NCBI GenBank assembly: GCA_018971835.1
Contig: JAGWZW010000016.1
Location: 1-54,859 of the forward strand
DNA length: 54,859 bases
Direction: 5' to 3'
Source: Alphaproteobacteria bacterium
Lineage (GTDB): Bacteria > Pseudomonadota > Alphaproteobacteria > Micropepsales > Micropepsaceae
The position numbers were made by a program, and so were the translations under genes. The notes beneath the pieces are model-generated. The model had not been told where the DNA came from and searched no databases. It saw nothing but the letters and a program-made list of their open reading frames with translations. Of the stretch, positions 41,246 through 49,583 are shown one piece after another (the first letter of the stretch is position 1; every line of letters begins with the position of its first letter).

Positions 41246-41338
41246 CCGATCCCTGGCGCGGGCGCGAGGCAGACCTCCAAAATGTCTGCCAGCCTGCATA
41301 AGGATATGCAGATTTCTTTATATGCTCCTTGCCCGGGC

Positions 41339-41362
41339 GCCGGGGCGCTGCTATACCCCGGC
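41339..41362 (+). promoter_or_regulatory. Leader hairpin just upstream of the ahcY ribosome site
   Basis: GCCGGGG pairs with CCCCGGC over a 10-base loop (CGCTGCTATA), ending about 17 bases before AGGAG. A GCGCTGC string recalls the SAH riboswitch core, but the rest of that aptamer is not seen. The upstream part (41300-41328) is AT-rich with GCATA...TATGC ends and could be an operator. Confidence 0.4.
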
Positions 41363-41387
41363 CTCGCCGCAGCAACAGGAGCCTTTC

Positions 41388-42791
41388 ATGCCCGCGCCTC
41401 AGGATTACGCCGTCAAGGACATCGCCCTCGCCGATTGGGGCCGCAAGGAACTCGATATCGCCGAGACCGAGATGCCCGGCCTGATGGCCACCCGCGAGGA
41501 ATATGGCCCCCGCCAGCCGCTCAAGGGCGCCCGCATCGCCGGCAGTCTGCATATGACGATCCAGACGGCTGTGCTGATCGAGACGCTGAAGGCCCTGGGC
41601 GCCGACGTGCGCTGGGCCTCCTGCAACATCTATTCGACCCAGGACCACGCCGCTGCCGCTATCGCCGCGGGCGGCACGCCGGTCTTCGCCGTCAAGGGCG
41701 AGAGCCTTGAAGATTACTGGGAATACACCCACCGCATCTTCGAATGGGCCGACGGCGGCACGCCCAACATGATCCTGGACGACGGCGGCGACGCCACGCT
41801 CCTCATTCATCTGGGCAAGCGCGCAGAGGACGGCGACACCGCCTTCCTCGACGGCGCGACCAATGAGGAAGAAGAGGTTCTCTTCGCCGCCATCAAGCGC
41901 CGGCTCAAGCACAAGCACGGCTGGTATTCGAAAGTCGCGAAAAATATCAAGGGCGTGACCGAGGAAACCACCACCGGCGTCCACCGCCTCTACGAGATGC
42001 ACAAGAAGGGCACGCTGTTGTGGCCCGCCATCAACGTCAACGACAGCGTGACCAAGTCGAAATTCGACAATCTCTACGGCTGCCGCGAATCGCTGGTGGA
42101 CGGCATCCGCCGCGCCACCGACGTGATGATGTCCGGCAAGGTGGGCGTGGTCGCCGGCTTCGGCGATGTCGGCAAGGGTTCGGCAGCGTCGCTGCGCCAG
42201 GCCGGCTGCCGCGTCATCGTCACCGAGGTCGATCCCATCTGCGCGCTGCAGGCGGCGATGGAAGGCTATGAGGTCACCACGATGGAAGAGGCCGCACCGC
42301 GCGGCGACATCTTCGTCACCTGCACCGGCAATGTGGACGTCATCACCGTCGAGCACATGCGCGCGATGAAGCACCGCGCGATCGTCTGCAACATCGGCCA
42401 CTTCGACAGCGAGATCCAGATCGCGGGCCTGCGCAATCTCAAGTGGCACAACGTCAAGCCCCAGGTGGACGAGATCGAGTTCTCCGACGGCAAGCGCATC
42501 ATCCTGCTGGCCGAGGGCCGGCTGGTGAACCTGGGCTGCGCCACCGGCCATCCCAGTTTCGTGATGAGCGCCTCCTTCACCAACCAGACGCTGGCGCAGA
42601 TCGAACTCTTCACCAAGACGGCGGAATATCCGGTGGGCGTTTACACCCTGCCCAAGAAGCTGGACGAGAAGGTCGCCAGCCTCCACCTCGCCAAGATCGG
42701 GGTGAAGCTGACCAGGCTCTCCGAGCGGCAGGCCGCCTATATCGACGTGCCGCAGGCCGGCCCCTTCAAGGCCGAGCATTACCGCTACTGA
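41388..42791 (+). CDS. ahcY: Adenosylhomocysteinase
   Basis: A 467-aa NAD-dependent enzyme that splits S-adenosylhomocysteine to homocysteine and adenosine, keeping methyltransferases active. The substrate region ([20 protein letters not shown]), the catalytic block [14 protein letters not shown] motif [17 protein letters not shown] and the C terminus PFKAEHYRY are all canonical. I use the ATG at 41388 with AGGAG upstream; the longer frame overlaps the Spy-like gene. It ends with a strong terminator, so it is monocistronic at its 3' side. Confidence 0.98.
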   Translation: MPAPQDYAVKDIALADWGRKELDIAETEMPGLMATREEYGPRQPLKGARIAGSLHMTIQTAVLIETLKALGADVRWASCNIYSTQDHAAAAIAAGGTPVFAVKGESLEDYWEYTHRIFEWADGGTPNMILDDGGDATLLIHLGKRAEDGDTAFLDGATNEEEEVLFAAIKRRLKHKHGWYSKVAKNIKGVTEETTTGVHRLYEMHKKGTLLWPAINVNDSVTKSKFDNLYGCRESLVDGIRRATDVMMSGKVGVVAGFGDVGKGSAASLRQAGCRVIVTEVDPICALQAAMEGYEVTTMEEAAPRGDIFVTCTGNVDVITVEHMRAMKHRAIVCNIGHFDSEIQIAGLRNLKWHNVKPQVDEIEFSDGKRIILLAEGRLVNLGCATGHPSFVMSASFTNQTLAQIELFTKTAEYPVGVYTLPKKLDEKVASLHLAKIGVKLTRLSERQAAYIDVPQAGPFKAEHYRY

Positions 42792-42844
42792 GGCTGCGCC
42801 CGCCGGCCCGATGGCCGGTCGTCACAGATTCGGTACAATCTACC

Positions 42845-42880
42845 GGCGCCCGTCCTGATTAGGATGGGCGCCATGTTTTT
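42845..42880 (+). terminator. Rho-independent terminator of ahcY
   Basis: A 12-bp stem: GGCGCCCGTCCT with AGGATGGGCGCC (one G-T pair), GATT loop, then ATG and five Ts. It separates ahcY from the divL-like gene. Confidence 0.92.
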
Positions 42881-42972
42881 GGCCTGTTCCGTACACCGAT
42901 CGGTTAACGCCTTGATCGGACTCGGCAATCGCGGATTGCGCGACATCTTGTGTCCAACACGAGATTTTGCCG

Positions 42973-42988
42973 TTTACACTTTCTTAAC
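42973..42988 (+). promoter_or_regulatory. CtrA-like box in the divL-like promoter
   Basis: TTTA-CACTTTC-TTAAC differs from the CtrA consensus TTAA-N7-TTAAC at one position. It is about 90 bp upstream of the gene at 43079, where CtrA sites act as activator or repressor elements. A second half-site, TTAAC, occurs at 42904-42908. A GANTC site follows five bases downstream. Confidence 0.5.
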
Positions 42989-43078
42989 CACAGACTCTGG
43001 CCGGTTTCGGTCAATCTCCGTATCATATTGATTCTTATGTGATTCGCGGCGACTCGCGAGATGTGGGGAAGGCCCGCA

Positions 43079-45475
43079 ATGGGTCCAATCAGGGGATACA
43101 AGGGGGGACGGACAAGGTCGCTGGCCGCCCTGCTGGCGGGCACGCTGATGCCTGCGCCTGCCCTGGCCGCACCTGTTGCCACGCCCGACCCGGCACTGAT
43201 CGCAGGCGCCGTTGCCATCGGTGCGGTTTCGCTGGCCGTGGCGGCAGGGCTGTGGGCCCTGGCCGAGCAGCGCGCCGCCAACCGCCTGCGCCGGACCCTC
43301 AAGGGCGCCTCCGCCCGTGCCCGCGCCGCCGCGGGGGCGCGCGATGCCCTGATCTCCGCCGGGCGCGAAGCCCTGATCGTGTGGGGCCGCGACGGCACGC
43401 CCTCCTATTCCTATGCCGGGGGCGAGCAACTGCTGGATTCCTGCCTGGCCGGTGCCGACGCCACGGCCCTGTCGCAGGCCATCGACGCCCTGGCCGATAA
43501 CGGCTCCGCCTTCGATCTTGCCGCCCGCGACCGGGACGGGCGCCGCATCACCTTGCGCGGCCGCGCGGTGGGCAGCATGGCGGCGATCTGGCTGGAGCCG
43601 GAAGCCGCCGGGAAGACGCAGGCGATCGACTTCCGCGCGGTGCTCGACGCCCTGCCGGTGCCGGTGTGGCTGCGCGACAAGGCGCTGGCGCTGGCCTGGG
43701 GCAACCGCGCCTTTCTCGCCGATACCGGCGTGAGCGATATCGAGGCGGCGGTGGCGGCACAAAACGCGCTCGACAAATCCGAGCGCGAGCTTGCCGCCAC
43801 CGCGCGCAGCGAAGGGCGCCCTACCGACGCCACACGCTTCTGCACCGTGGCCGGGCAGCGGCGCGAACTGGCCTTCACCCATACCCCGCTCGACGCCGGC
43901 GGCATCGTGGGCACCGCCATCGACATCACCGACATCTCCGCTGCCGAGACACGGCTGCGCAAGCATGTCGAAGCCAACACCGACACGCTCAACAAGCTGG
44001 TCACGGCGGTGGCGATCTTCGACCGCGAGCAGCACCTGGAATTCTACAACCGCGCCTTTGCGCGGCTGTGGGCCCTGCCCGAAGACTGGCTCAAGAACCA
44101 CCCGACCGACGGCGAAATCCTCGATCGGTTGCGCGAGGCCCGCAAGCTGCCCGAACAGCGCGATTATCGCGCCTGGAAGCGCGCGCGACTGGAACTCTAC
44201 GGTCAGAGCGGCGAATACATGCCCGAGGATCTCTGGCACCTGCCCGGCGGCAAGACCCTGCGCGTGGTGGCGCAGCGCCATCCCTTCGGCGGGCTCACCT
44301 TCCTTTATGAAGACGTCACCGAGAAGCTCGAACTGGAAAGCGAGTACAACACGCTGAGCAAGGTGCAGTCCGCCACGCTCGACACGCTGCAGGAAGGCGT
44401 GGCGGTGTTCGGGCCGGACGGCAAGCTCAAGCTGCACAACGCCGCCTTCGCGCGGCTGTGGGAGCTGGAGCCGGCGCTGCTGAACGGCGAGCCGCACATG
44501 CGCCGCATCGCCGAAGCCTGCCTCGGCCGCTTCGGCGAGAAGGACAAATGGCAATCGCTGATCGCCAGCATCTCTTCGGGCTCGGAGCGCCGGCGCGAAT
44601 GGGGCCAGATGGAGCGCAGCGACCGCACCATCCTCTCGATCTGGCTGGCGCCGCTGCCGGACGGCGCCACGCTGGTCAGTTTCGCCGACATCACCGACCG
44701 CTCGCGCATCGAGGCGGCGTTGCGCGACCGCAACGAGGCGCTGATCGCCGCCGACCGGCTGAAATCGGACTTCATCCACCACGCCTCGTTCCTGTTCCGC
44801 GACCCGCTCAACGCCGTACACGGTTTCGCCGAACTGCTCGCCACCGGCAGCGCCGGGCCGCTCAACGCCAAGCAGCAAGGCTATATCCAGGACATCCTCG
44901 CCGCCTCGACCCGGCTGGCCGAAGTCACCAGCGACATCCTCGACCTGGCGCTGATCGATTCCGGCGCCATGCGGCTGGAACTGGCGCGCGTCGACCTGCG
45001 CGAACTGCTGGAGCACGTCATCGAGCCCTTCCGCCGCCACGCCGAGAGCCTCGACATCGCCTTCACGCTCGACTGCGCGCCCGAGATCGGCGTCGTCATG
45101 GTGGACCAGAAGCGCATCCGCCAGGTGGTGTTCAACCTGTTGTCCAACGCCTTCAAGTACACCCCGCGCGGCGGCGCGGTGACGCTGGGCGCCACCGCTG
45201 TCGGGGACGACGTGCAGATCTTCGTGGCCGACACCGGGCCGGGCATCGCGCCGGAAGTGAAGGCCAATGTGTTCGAGCGCTTTGCCGCCAAGGGCCAGAA
45301 CGGCAGCCGCGCCGGTGCCGGGCTGGGGCTGGCACTCGTCAACCGCTTCATCGAGCTGCATGACGGCTGGGTCGAAGTCGACACCAGCGGCCGCTCCGGC
45401 ACGCTGGTGCGCTGCCACCTGCCGCGCCGCGTGCCCGAGGGCGAGCCGCCGGCGCGCGAAAGCTCCGTGGCATAG
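43079..45475 (+). CDS. divL: DivL-like PAS sensor histidine-kinase homolog, Phe at the acceptor site
   Basis: A 798-aa membrane-linked protein: N-terminal hydrophobic segments (about 12-35 and 45-63), at least two PAS-like domains (near 190-300, then NTLNKLVTAVAIFDREQHLEFYNRAFARLW-type repeats near 310 and 440), a dimerisation helix pair and a complete ATPase domain (NLLSNAFKYTP, DTGPGIAP, GAGLGLALV). The H-box reads FIHHASFLFRDPLNAV, so residue 571 is Phe where kinases have His and Caulobacter DivL has Tyr. DivL is a pseudokinase that controls CckA and hence CtrA. The position upstream of tsaE-amgK-murU-addB fits divL as I recall it. The ATG at 43079 has GGGGAAGG; an ATG at 43061 is possible. 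Confidence 0.75.
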   Translation: MGPIRGYKGGRTRSLAALLAGTLMPAPALAAPVATPDPALIAGAVAIGAVSLAVAAGLWALAEQRAANRLRRTLKGASARARAAAGARDALISAGREALIVWGRDGTPSYSYAGGEQLLDSCLAGADATALSQAIDALADNGSAFDLAARDRDGRRITLRGRAVGSMAAIWLEPEAAGKTQAIDFRAVLDALPVPVWLRDKALALAWGNRAFLADTGVSDIEAAVAAQNALDKSERELAATARSEGRPTDATRFCTVAGQRRELAFTHTPLDAGGIVGTAIDITDISAAETRLRKHVEANTDTLNKLVTAVAIFDREQHLEFYNRAFARLWALPEDWLKNHPTDGEILDRLREARKLPEQRDYRAWKRARLELYGQSGEYMPEDLWHLPGGKTLRVVAQRHPFGGLTFLYEDVTEKLELESEYNTLSKVQSATLDTLQEGVAVFGPDGKLKLHNAAFARLWELEPALLNGEPHMRRIAEACLGRFGEKDKWQSLIASISSGSERRREWGQMERSDRTILSIWLAPLPDGATLVSFADITDRSRIEAALRDRNEALIAADRLKSDFIHHASFLFRDPLNAVHGFAELLATGSAGPLNAKQQGYIQDILAASTRLAEVTSDILDLALIDSGAMRLELARVDLRELLEHVIEPFRRHAESLDIAFTLDCAPEIGVVMVDQKRIRQVVFNLLSNAFKYTPRGGAVTLGATAVGDDVQIFVADTGPGIAPEVKANVFERFAAKGQNGSRAGAGLGLALVNRFIELHDGWVEVDTSGRSGTLVRCHLPRRVPEGEPPARESSVA

Positions 45476-45520
45476 CGCAAGCGCCTTTGCAGGAAACCAG
45501 CATGCGCGCGCTCAGGTTGA

Positions 45521-45546
45521 TTTTACATATTTTACATATTATATGT
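45521..45546. promoter_or_regulatory. Operator/promoter of the toxin-antitoxin pair
   Basis: Two tandem copies of TTTTACATAT (45521-45530 and 45530-45539) merge into a palindrome ACATAT-T-ATATGT (45534-45546), 20 bp before the antitoxin start. AT-rich repeats like this are where Phd-type antitoxins bind and repress their own operon. Confidence 0.6.
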
Positions 45547-45565
45547 GTTTCAAGAGGAGACTATC

Positions 45566-45808
45566 ATGGCACCAAAGGAACATATTGTAACCTCGGCGGG
45601 CGAATTGGTGCGCAAGTTCTCGCACTACAGCGATGCGGCGTTGGCCAAGCCCGTGGTCGTGACCAAGAACGGCCGCCCACGGAACATTTTGCTGTCCGTG
45701 CCGGAATATGAGCGGCTCAAGATGCGCGATCAGCAAGCGTTCCGCGCCGTCGATACGCCGGAACGGTTTCTTGCTGATATCGAAGCGCTCGCAGGCCGCA
45801 AGCGTTGA
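45566..45808 (+). CDS. Phd/YefM-family antitoxin
   Basis: An 80-aa protein with the Phd/YefM N-terminal DNA-binding fold: IVTSAGELVRKFSHYSDAAL, then KPVVVTKNGRPRNILLSVPEYERL, the family's most conserved block. The C terminus would wrap the toxin. GAGGAGA precedes the ATG. The toxin gene starts inside its stop codon. It sits between the divL-like gene and the ferredoxin pair, with an AT-rich promoter unlike the surroundings. Confidence 0.88.
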   Translation: MAPKEHIVTSAGELVRKFSHYSDAALAKPVVVTKNGRPRNILLSVPEYERLKMRDQQAFRAVDTPERFLADIEALAGRKR

Positions 45809-46245
45809 ATCTCGCGCCGCCGGAGCGGGGCTCCGTCATCCGTTACGCCTATCTTTGGGCAGACGAACACAGGCGCGGCCGCGAGGAAGCGCAAAAAGAC
45901 CGCCCCGCTCTCGTTCTGGCCTTATCGGTTCGCACCAGCGATGACCGCACAGAAGTTCTCGTCCTCGCCATTACGCATACCCCGCCGACCCGACAAACCG
46001 AAGCCGTCGCCTTACCGCCTCAAGTCAAGCGCCGACTTAAACTGGATGACGACGCCTCTTGGATCGTCACCACAGAGGCCAATGCCTTCATCTGGCCCGG
46101 CCCCGATATCCGCCCGATCCCGAACCGCGCCCATCTGGGCGTCGTGTACGGAAAAATCCCCGAGGACTTGCTGCAGGCGGTGGCCCGATCTTTTCTCGCC
46201 AACAGGAAGCGGCAACAAACGAAATTTGTTCCGCGCAGCGGTTGA
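45805..46245 (+). CDS. Putative PemK/MazF-like toxin
   Basis: A 146-aa protein. PPERGSVIRYAYLWADEH near the start, KDRPALVLAL near residue 31 and ITHTPP near 57 follow the layout of MazF/PemK ribonucleases (an RG near the N terminus and a KxRPxLV strand), in the longer form seen beside Phd-type antitoxins. It is larger than classic MazF (about 110 aa) and SWIVTTEANAFIWPGPD is a distinct block, so assignment is tentative. The only usable start is TTG at 45805, overlapping the antitoxin stop (TTGA); weak initiation would keep toxin below antitoxin. Confidence 0.7.
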   Translation: MNLAPPERGSVIRYAYLWADEHRRGREEAQKDRPALVLALSVRTSDDRTEVLVLAITHTPPTRQTEAVALPPQVKRRLKLDDDASWIVTTEANAFIWPGPDIRPIPNRAHLGVVYGKIPEDLLQAVARSFLANRKRQQTKFVPRSG

Positions 46246-46286
46246 TGCGATGGCCCGATTGCCGGGCGTATGGCTGAGCCAGGCCT

Positions 46287-46607
46287 TTAATGCTGGCTCT
46301 TGGGCATGCGCACGACGAGCCCGTCCATCGCCTCGGTGACCTTGAGCTGGCACGACAGGCGGCTGGTGGCTTCGCGGTCCTGCGCGAAATCGAGCATGGT
46401 TTCCTCCATGTCGCCCATCGGCGGCATTTTCGCGTTCCACGCCGGATCGACATAGACATGGCAGGTGGCGCAGGCGCAGGCACCGCCGCAATCGGCATCG
46501 ATGCCCGGGATCAGGTTCTTCACCGCGCCTTCCATCACCGACCAGCCGACCGGCACCTCCACCACGTGTTCCTTGCCGTTCTCTTCGATGTACTTGATCT
46601 TGGGCAT
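46287..46607 (-). CDS. [2Fe-2S] ferredoxin, adrenodoxin type
   Basis: A 106-aa electron carrier. The cluster ligands are seen in [17 protein letters not shown] (C-x5-C-x2-C) and in the later RLSCQL. The start [14 protein letters not shown] at 46607 is the family N terminus; a longer frame to 46661 runs into the reductase gene. Ferredoxins of this type feed cytochrome P450s or Fe-S assembly; the reductase immediately upstream is its likely partner. No P450 gene is in the window. Confidence 0.93.
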   Translation of the reverse strand: MPKIKYIEENGKEHVVEVPVGWSVMEGAVKNLIPGIDADCGGACACATCHVYVDPAWNAKMPPMGDMEETMLDFAQDREATSRLSCQLKVTEAMDGLVVRMPKSQH

Positions 46608-46653
46608 TCCGGTTTCCTCGACATCGCCCGCGTGCGCGGGCGCTGAAAAAATC

Positions 46654-47865
46654 TCAGACAATGTTCTTCATGGGGATGGCGGTGTCCGCCAGCCGGGCGG
46701 CAGCGATGGGCGTGCCGTCGGCGATCAGCTTGCGCCCGACGATATATTCCGGCGCGGCGTTCACCGCCTCCACGCACGCCACCTTGCCCTCGCGCAGATG
46801 GAAGACGGCGAATTTGCGCGTGGCCGGATCGCCGCGCACCACCAGCTGGTCGCCCGGGCGCGACAGCCCGGCGATCTGCAGCTTGAGATCGTACTGGTCG
46901 GACCAGAACCACGGCACCTCGCGATAGGGCGTGGGCTTGCCCAGCATCGCCAGTGCCGCATGCTTGGCCTGGTCGATGGCGTTCTGCACGCATTCCAGGC
47001 GGATTTCCTCGCCGTTGTGGCCGTGATGGCGCGTGCAGTCGCCCGCCGCGAAGATCGCCGGATCGCTGACGGAGGTGCAGAACCTGTCCACCACGATGCC
47101 GTCCTGGCAGGTCAGTCCGGCCTCCTTGGCCAGCTCCACGTTCGGGATGGCGCCGATGCCGACCAGCACCAGATCGGCGGGATAGAGCTTGCCGCCGGCG
47201 CGCAGGCGCTCGACTTTGCCGTGGCCCTCGAAGGCTTCCACGCCGGTCTTGAAGCAGAACTGCACGCCCTCGGCGCGATGGGCCTGTTCGTAGAAGGCCG
47301 ACAGCTGGGGCGAAACCGCGCGCGCCATCAGCCGGTCCAGCGCCTCGAATACCGTCACCTCGAGCCCGCGCTTCTGCGCCACCGCGGCCACTTCCAGGCC
47401 GATATAGCCGCCGCCCACGACCGCCAGCTTTTTTCCCGCCACGATTTCGGGGCTGAGCCGGTCCACATCGGCGATGGAGCGCAGGTAATGCACGCCCGGC
47501 AGCTCGGCGCCGGGCACCTGGATCTGGCGCACCCGCGTGCCGGTGGCGATGAGCAGCTTGTCGTAAGGTTTGCGGCTGCCGTCCGACAGCAGCACCGTCA
47601 TGGCCTTGCGGTCGATCGCCCGCGCCGAAACGCCCAGCAGCATCTGGCAATGGGCTTCGGGGTAGAAACTGTCCGCCTTGAGGAACAGCCGCTCGCGCTC
47701 CAGCTTGCCCAGCAGATAGGCCTTGGACAGCGGCGGGCGCTGATAGGGCGGATAGGCCTCGTCCCCCACCATGATGATGCTGCCGGCGAAGCCCTCGGCC
47801 TTGAGGGTCGTTACGGCCTGAACGGCAGCCTGACCGGCGCCGATGATGACAATCTGTTCCGACAT
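46654..47865 (-). CDS. Ferredoxin--NAD(P)H reductase, putidaredoxin-reductase type
   Basis: A 403-aa FAD enzyme passing electrons from NAD(P)H to ferredoxin. The FAD motif is [14 protein letters not shown] (residues 5-18), the NAD motif [15 protein letters not shown] (near 147), and [12 protein letters not shown] (near 268) is the second FAD contact. The C-terminal domain ([16 protein letters not shown]) is typical for this group. It ends 47 bp before the ferredoxin start on the same strand. Both genes run against the flanking divL-tsaE block, so they interrupt it. Confidence 0.93.
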   Translation of the reverse strand: MSEQIVIIGAGQAAVQAVTTLKAEGFAGSIIMVGDEAYPPYQRPPLSKAYLLGKLERERLFLKADSFYPEAHCQMLLGVSARAIDRKAMTVLLSDGSRKPYDKLLIATGTRVRQIQVPGAELPGVHYLRSIADVDRLSPEIVAGKKLAVVGGGYIGLEVAAVAQKRGLEVTVFEALDRLMARAVSPQLSAFYEQAHRAEGVQFCFKTGVEAFEGHGKVERLRAGGKLYPADLVLVGIGAIPNVELAKEAGLTCQDGIVVDRFCTSVSDPAIFAAGDCTRHHGHNGEEIRLECVQNAIDQAKHAALAMLGKPTPYREVPWFWSDQYDLKLQIAGLSRPGDQLVVRGDPATRKFAVFHLREGKVACVEAVNAAPEYIVGRKLIADGTPIAAARLADTAIPMKNIV

Positions 47866-47995
47866 CGCTCTAAATCCGGGGGCTGTTTCGGCCCCTCGTG
47901 CCCCTTATCCGTTACCATGTCCCATCGGGACGGCGGGAATCAACGCCCGCAGCCCCACATTGAGAGCCGCCCAAAGGCGGGCTAAAAGACCTCAG

Positions 47996-48475
47996 ATGCG
48001 TAACGATATCAAGCAATTCGCGTACACGCAGCCGCTGCCCGGGCTGGCCGCGACCGAGGCCCTGGGCGCGCGGATTGCCGCAGGGCTTGGCCGGGGCGAT
48101 GCCGTGGCCCTCGAAGGCGATCTGGGCGCCGGCAAGACGGCGCTGGCCCGCGCCATCCTTCGGGCGCTGGGGGTGAGCGGCGCCGTCCCCAGCCCGACCT
48201 TTACCCTGGTCCAGCATTACGAGACGCCGGGGCTCAAGGTCGGCCACTATGATCTCTACCGAATCGAAGACCCTGCGGAGCTGGACGAATTGGGCCTGGA
48301 CGAAGCATTGCAAGAGGGCGCCGCCCTGATCGAATGGCCGGAGCGCGCCGCGGGCCGCCTGCCCGCCGATGCGCTGCAGGTGCGGCTGGAGGCAGCGGGC
48401 GAAGGCCGGTTGGCGTGGCTCGCCGGCCCCGCGCGCTGGCAGCGGATTTTTCCGGAGCGCACCGATGTCCGCTGA
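47996..48475 (+). CDS. tsaE: tRNA threonylcarbamoyladenosine biosynthesis ATPase TsaE
   Basis: A 159-aa ATPase that works with TsaB and TsaD to make t6A37 in ANN-decoding tRNAs. Walker A is GDLGAGKTALARA, then SPTFTLVQHYET and HYDLYRIEDPAELDELGLDE, the family signature. I use the ATG at 47996 (MRNDIKQFAYT); the frame extends upstream into the reductase promoter region but without similarity. It overlaps amgK by 11 bases. Confidence 0.95.
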   Translation: MRNDIKQFAYTQPLPGLAATEALGARIAAGLGRGDAVALEGDLGAGKTALARAILRALGVSGAVPSPTFTLVQHYETPGLKVGHYDLYRIEDPAELDELGLDEALQEGAALIEWPERAAGRLPADALQVRLEAAGEGRLAWLAGPARWQRIFPERTDVR

Positions 48476-49583
48476 ACGCGAGGAGTCGCTGCGCGCCTTT
48501 CTCTCCCGCGCCGGCTGGGGCGAGGCTGCGCTGATGCCGCTGCCGGGCGACGCCTCGACGCGGCGCTATCTGCGCGCGCTCAAGGGCGAGCGTGTCGCCA
48601 TGCTGATGGACCAGCCTTTGGGCGCGGAGTCCCCGCCCTGCCCGCCGGAGGCCAGCGAGGAGACACGCCGCGCCCTCGGCTACAACGCGGTGGCGCGGCT
48701 GGCGGGGGCGGACTGCGCCCGCTTTGTGGCGGTGGCGGAATTCCTGCGCGGGCGCGGGCTCAGCGCGCCGGAAATCTATGCCGCCGAGCCGGAACACGGC
48801 TTCGTGCTGATGGAGGATTTGGGCGAGCGGCTCTACGCCGATGTGCTGCTGGCCGGCGCCGACGAAGCCCAACTCTACCGCAGCGCGGCGGAGGCCCTCG
48901 CCAGACTGCATGCCGCGCCCGCCCCTGTCATGCTTTCGCCGGAAAAGCCGCTCTATGCTTATGACGAAACTGCGATGCTGGCGGAAATCGATCTGATGAC
49001 GGAGTGGTTCTTTCCCGTTGGCCTCAGCCGGCCCGCGCACGAGGACGAAGTGGCCGAGCACCGCGCGCTGTGGCGCGAGGTGCTGCGCCCGGTGCTGGAG
49101 GCGGAAGCGGTGTTCGTTCACCGCGATTACCACGCGCAGAATCTGCTGTGGCTGTCCGAACGGCGCGAGGCCGCGCGCGTCGGCCTGATCGATTTTCAGG
49201 ATGCGGTGGCGGGCTCGCGGGCCTACGACCTGATCTCGCTCACCGAAGATGCGCGCCGCGACGTGGCGCCGGAGCTGGCCGAGGCGACGACCGGCGCCTA
49301 TCTCGCCGCCATGCGCCGCCAGGGCACGCCGCGCGACGAGGAAACCCATCGCGCCGAGATGGCAGTGGCGGCGGCGCAGCGCAACGCCAAGATCGTGGGC
49401 ATCTTCGCACGGCTCTACAAGCGCGACGGCAAGCCGCGCTATCTCTCCTATCTGCCGCGCGTCTGGGGCTATTTGAATCGCGACCTCGAGCATCCCGCGC
49501 TGGCGCCGCTCAAGGCCTGGTACGACACGAAGGTTCCGCCCGAATGCCGCGGCGAACCGCGCCTGGAAGGAATGAACGCTTGA
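48465..49583 (+). CDS. amgK: Cell-wall sugar kinase (AmgK-like)
   Basis: A 372-aa protein of the aminoglycoside phosphotransferase fold. VFVHRDYHAQNLLW is the Brenner-type catalytic loop and LIDFQDAVAGSRAYDL the metal-binding DFx motif. AmgK phosphorylates the anomeric position of MurNAc/GlcNAc in peptidoglycan recycling. Pairing with the MurU-like gene downstream is the main reason for this call. GGAG sits seven bases before the ATG; it overlaps tsaE by 11 bases. Confidence 0.85.
   Translation: MSAEREESLRAFLSRAGWGEAALMPLPGDASTRRYLRALKGERVAMLMDQPLGAESPPCPPEASEETRRALGYNAVARLAGADCARFVAVAEFLRGRGLSAPEIYAAEPEHGFVLMEDLGERLYADVLLAGADEAQLYRSAAEALARLHAAPAPVMLSPEKPLYAYDETAMLAEIDLMTEWFFPVGLSRPAHEDEVAEHRALWREVLRPVLEAEAVFVHRDYHAQNLLWLSERREAARVGLIDFQDAVAGSRAYDLISLTEDARRDVAPELAEATTGAYLAAMRRQGTPRDEETHRAEMAVAAAQRNAKIVGIFARLYKRDGKPRYLSYLPRVWGYLNRDLEHPALAPLKAWYDTKVPPECRGEPRLEGMNA

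Larger units (their letters stand above)
42827..43055. promoter_or_regulatory. Cluster of six GANTC (CcrM) methylation sites
   Basis: GANTC occurs at 42827, 42919, 42993, 43030, 43041 and 43051; chance predicts about one in this length. Three fall within 26 bp, 24-49 bp upstream of the start codon. CcrM methylates GANTC once per cell cycle in alphaproteobacteria, and such clusters mark genes read according to methylation state. Other intergenic regions in this window show none to two. Confidence 0.6.

Noticed and set aside
41329-41387. SAH riboswitch upstream of ahcY
   Set aside because: A GCGCTGC string and a hairpin occur at the right place, but the second helix, the CCCAGGCUCG strand and the 3' pseudoknot strand of the known aptamer are missing. 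Kept only as a hairpin.
45476-46286. Prophage or integrative element carrying the TA pair
   Set aside because: No integrase, phage gene, tRNA target or flanking direct repeat is visible; a small insertion is all that can be supported.
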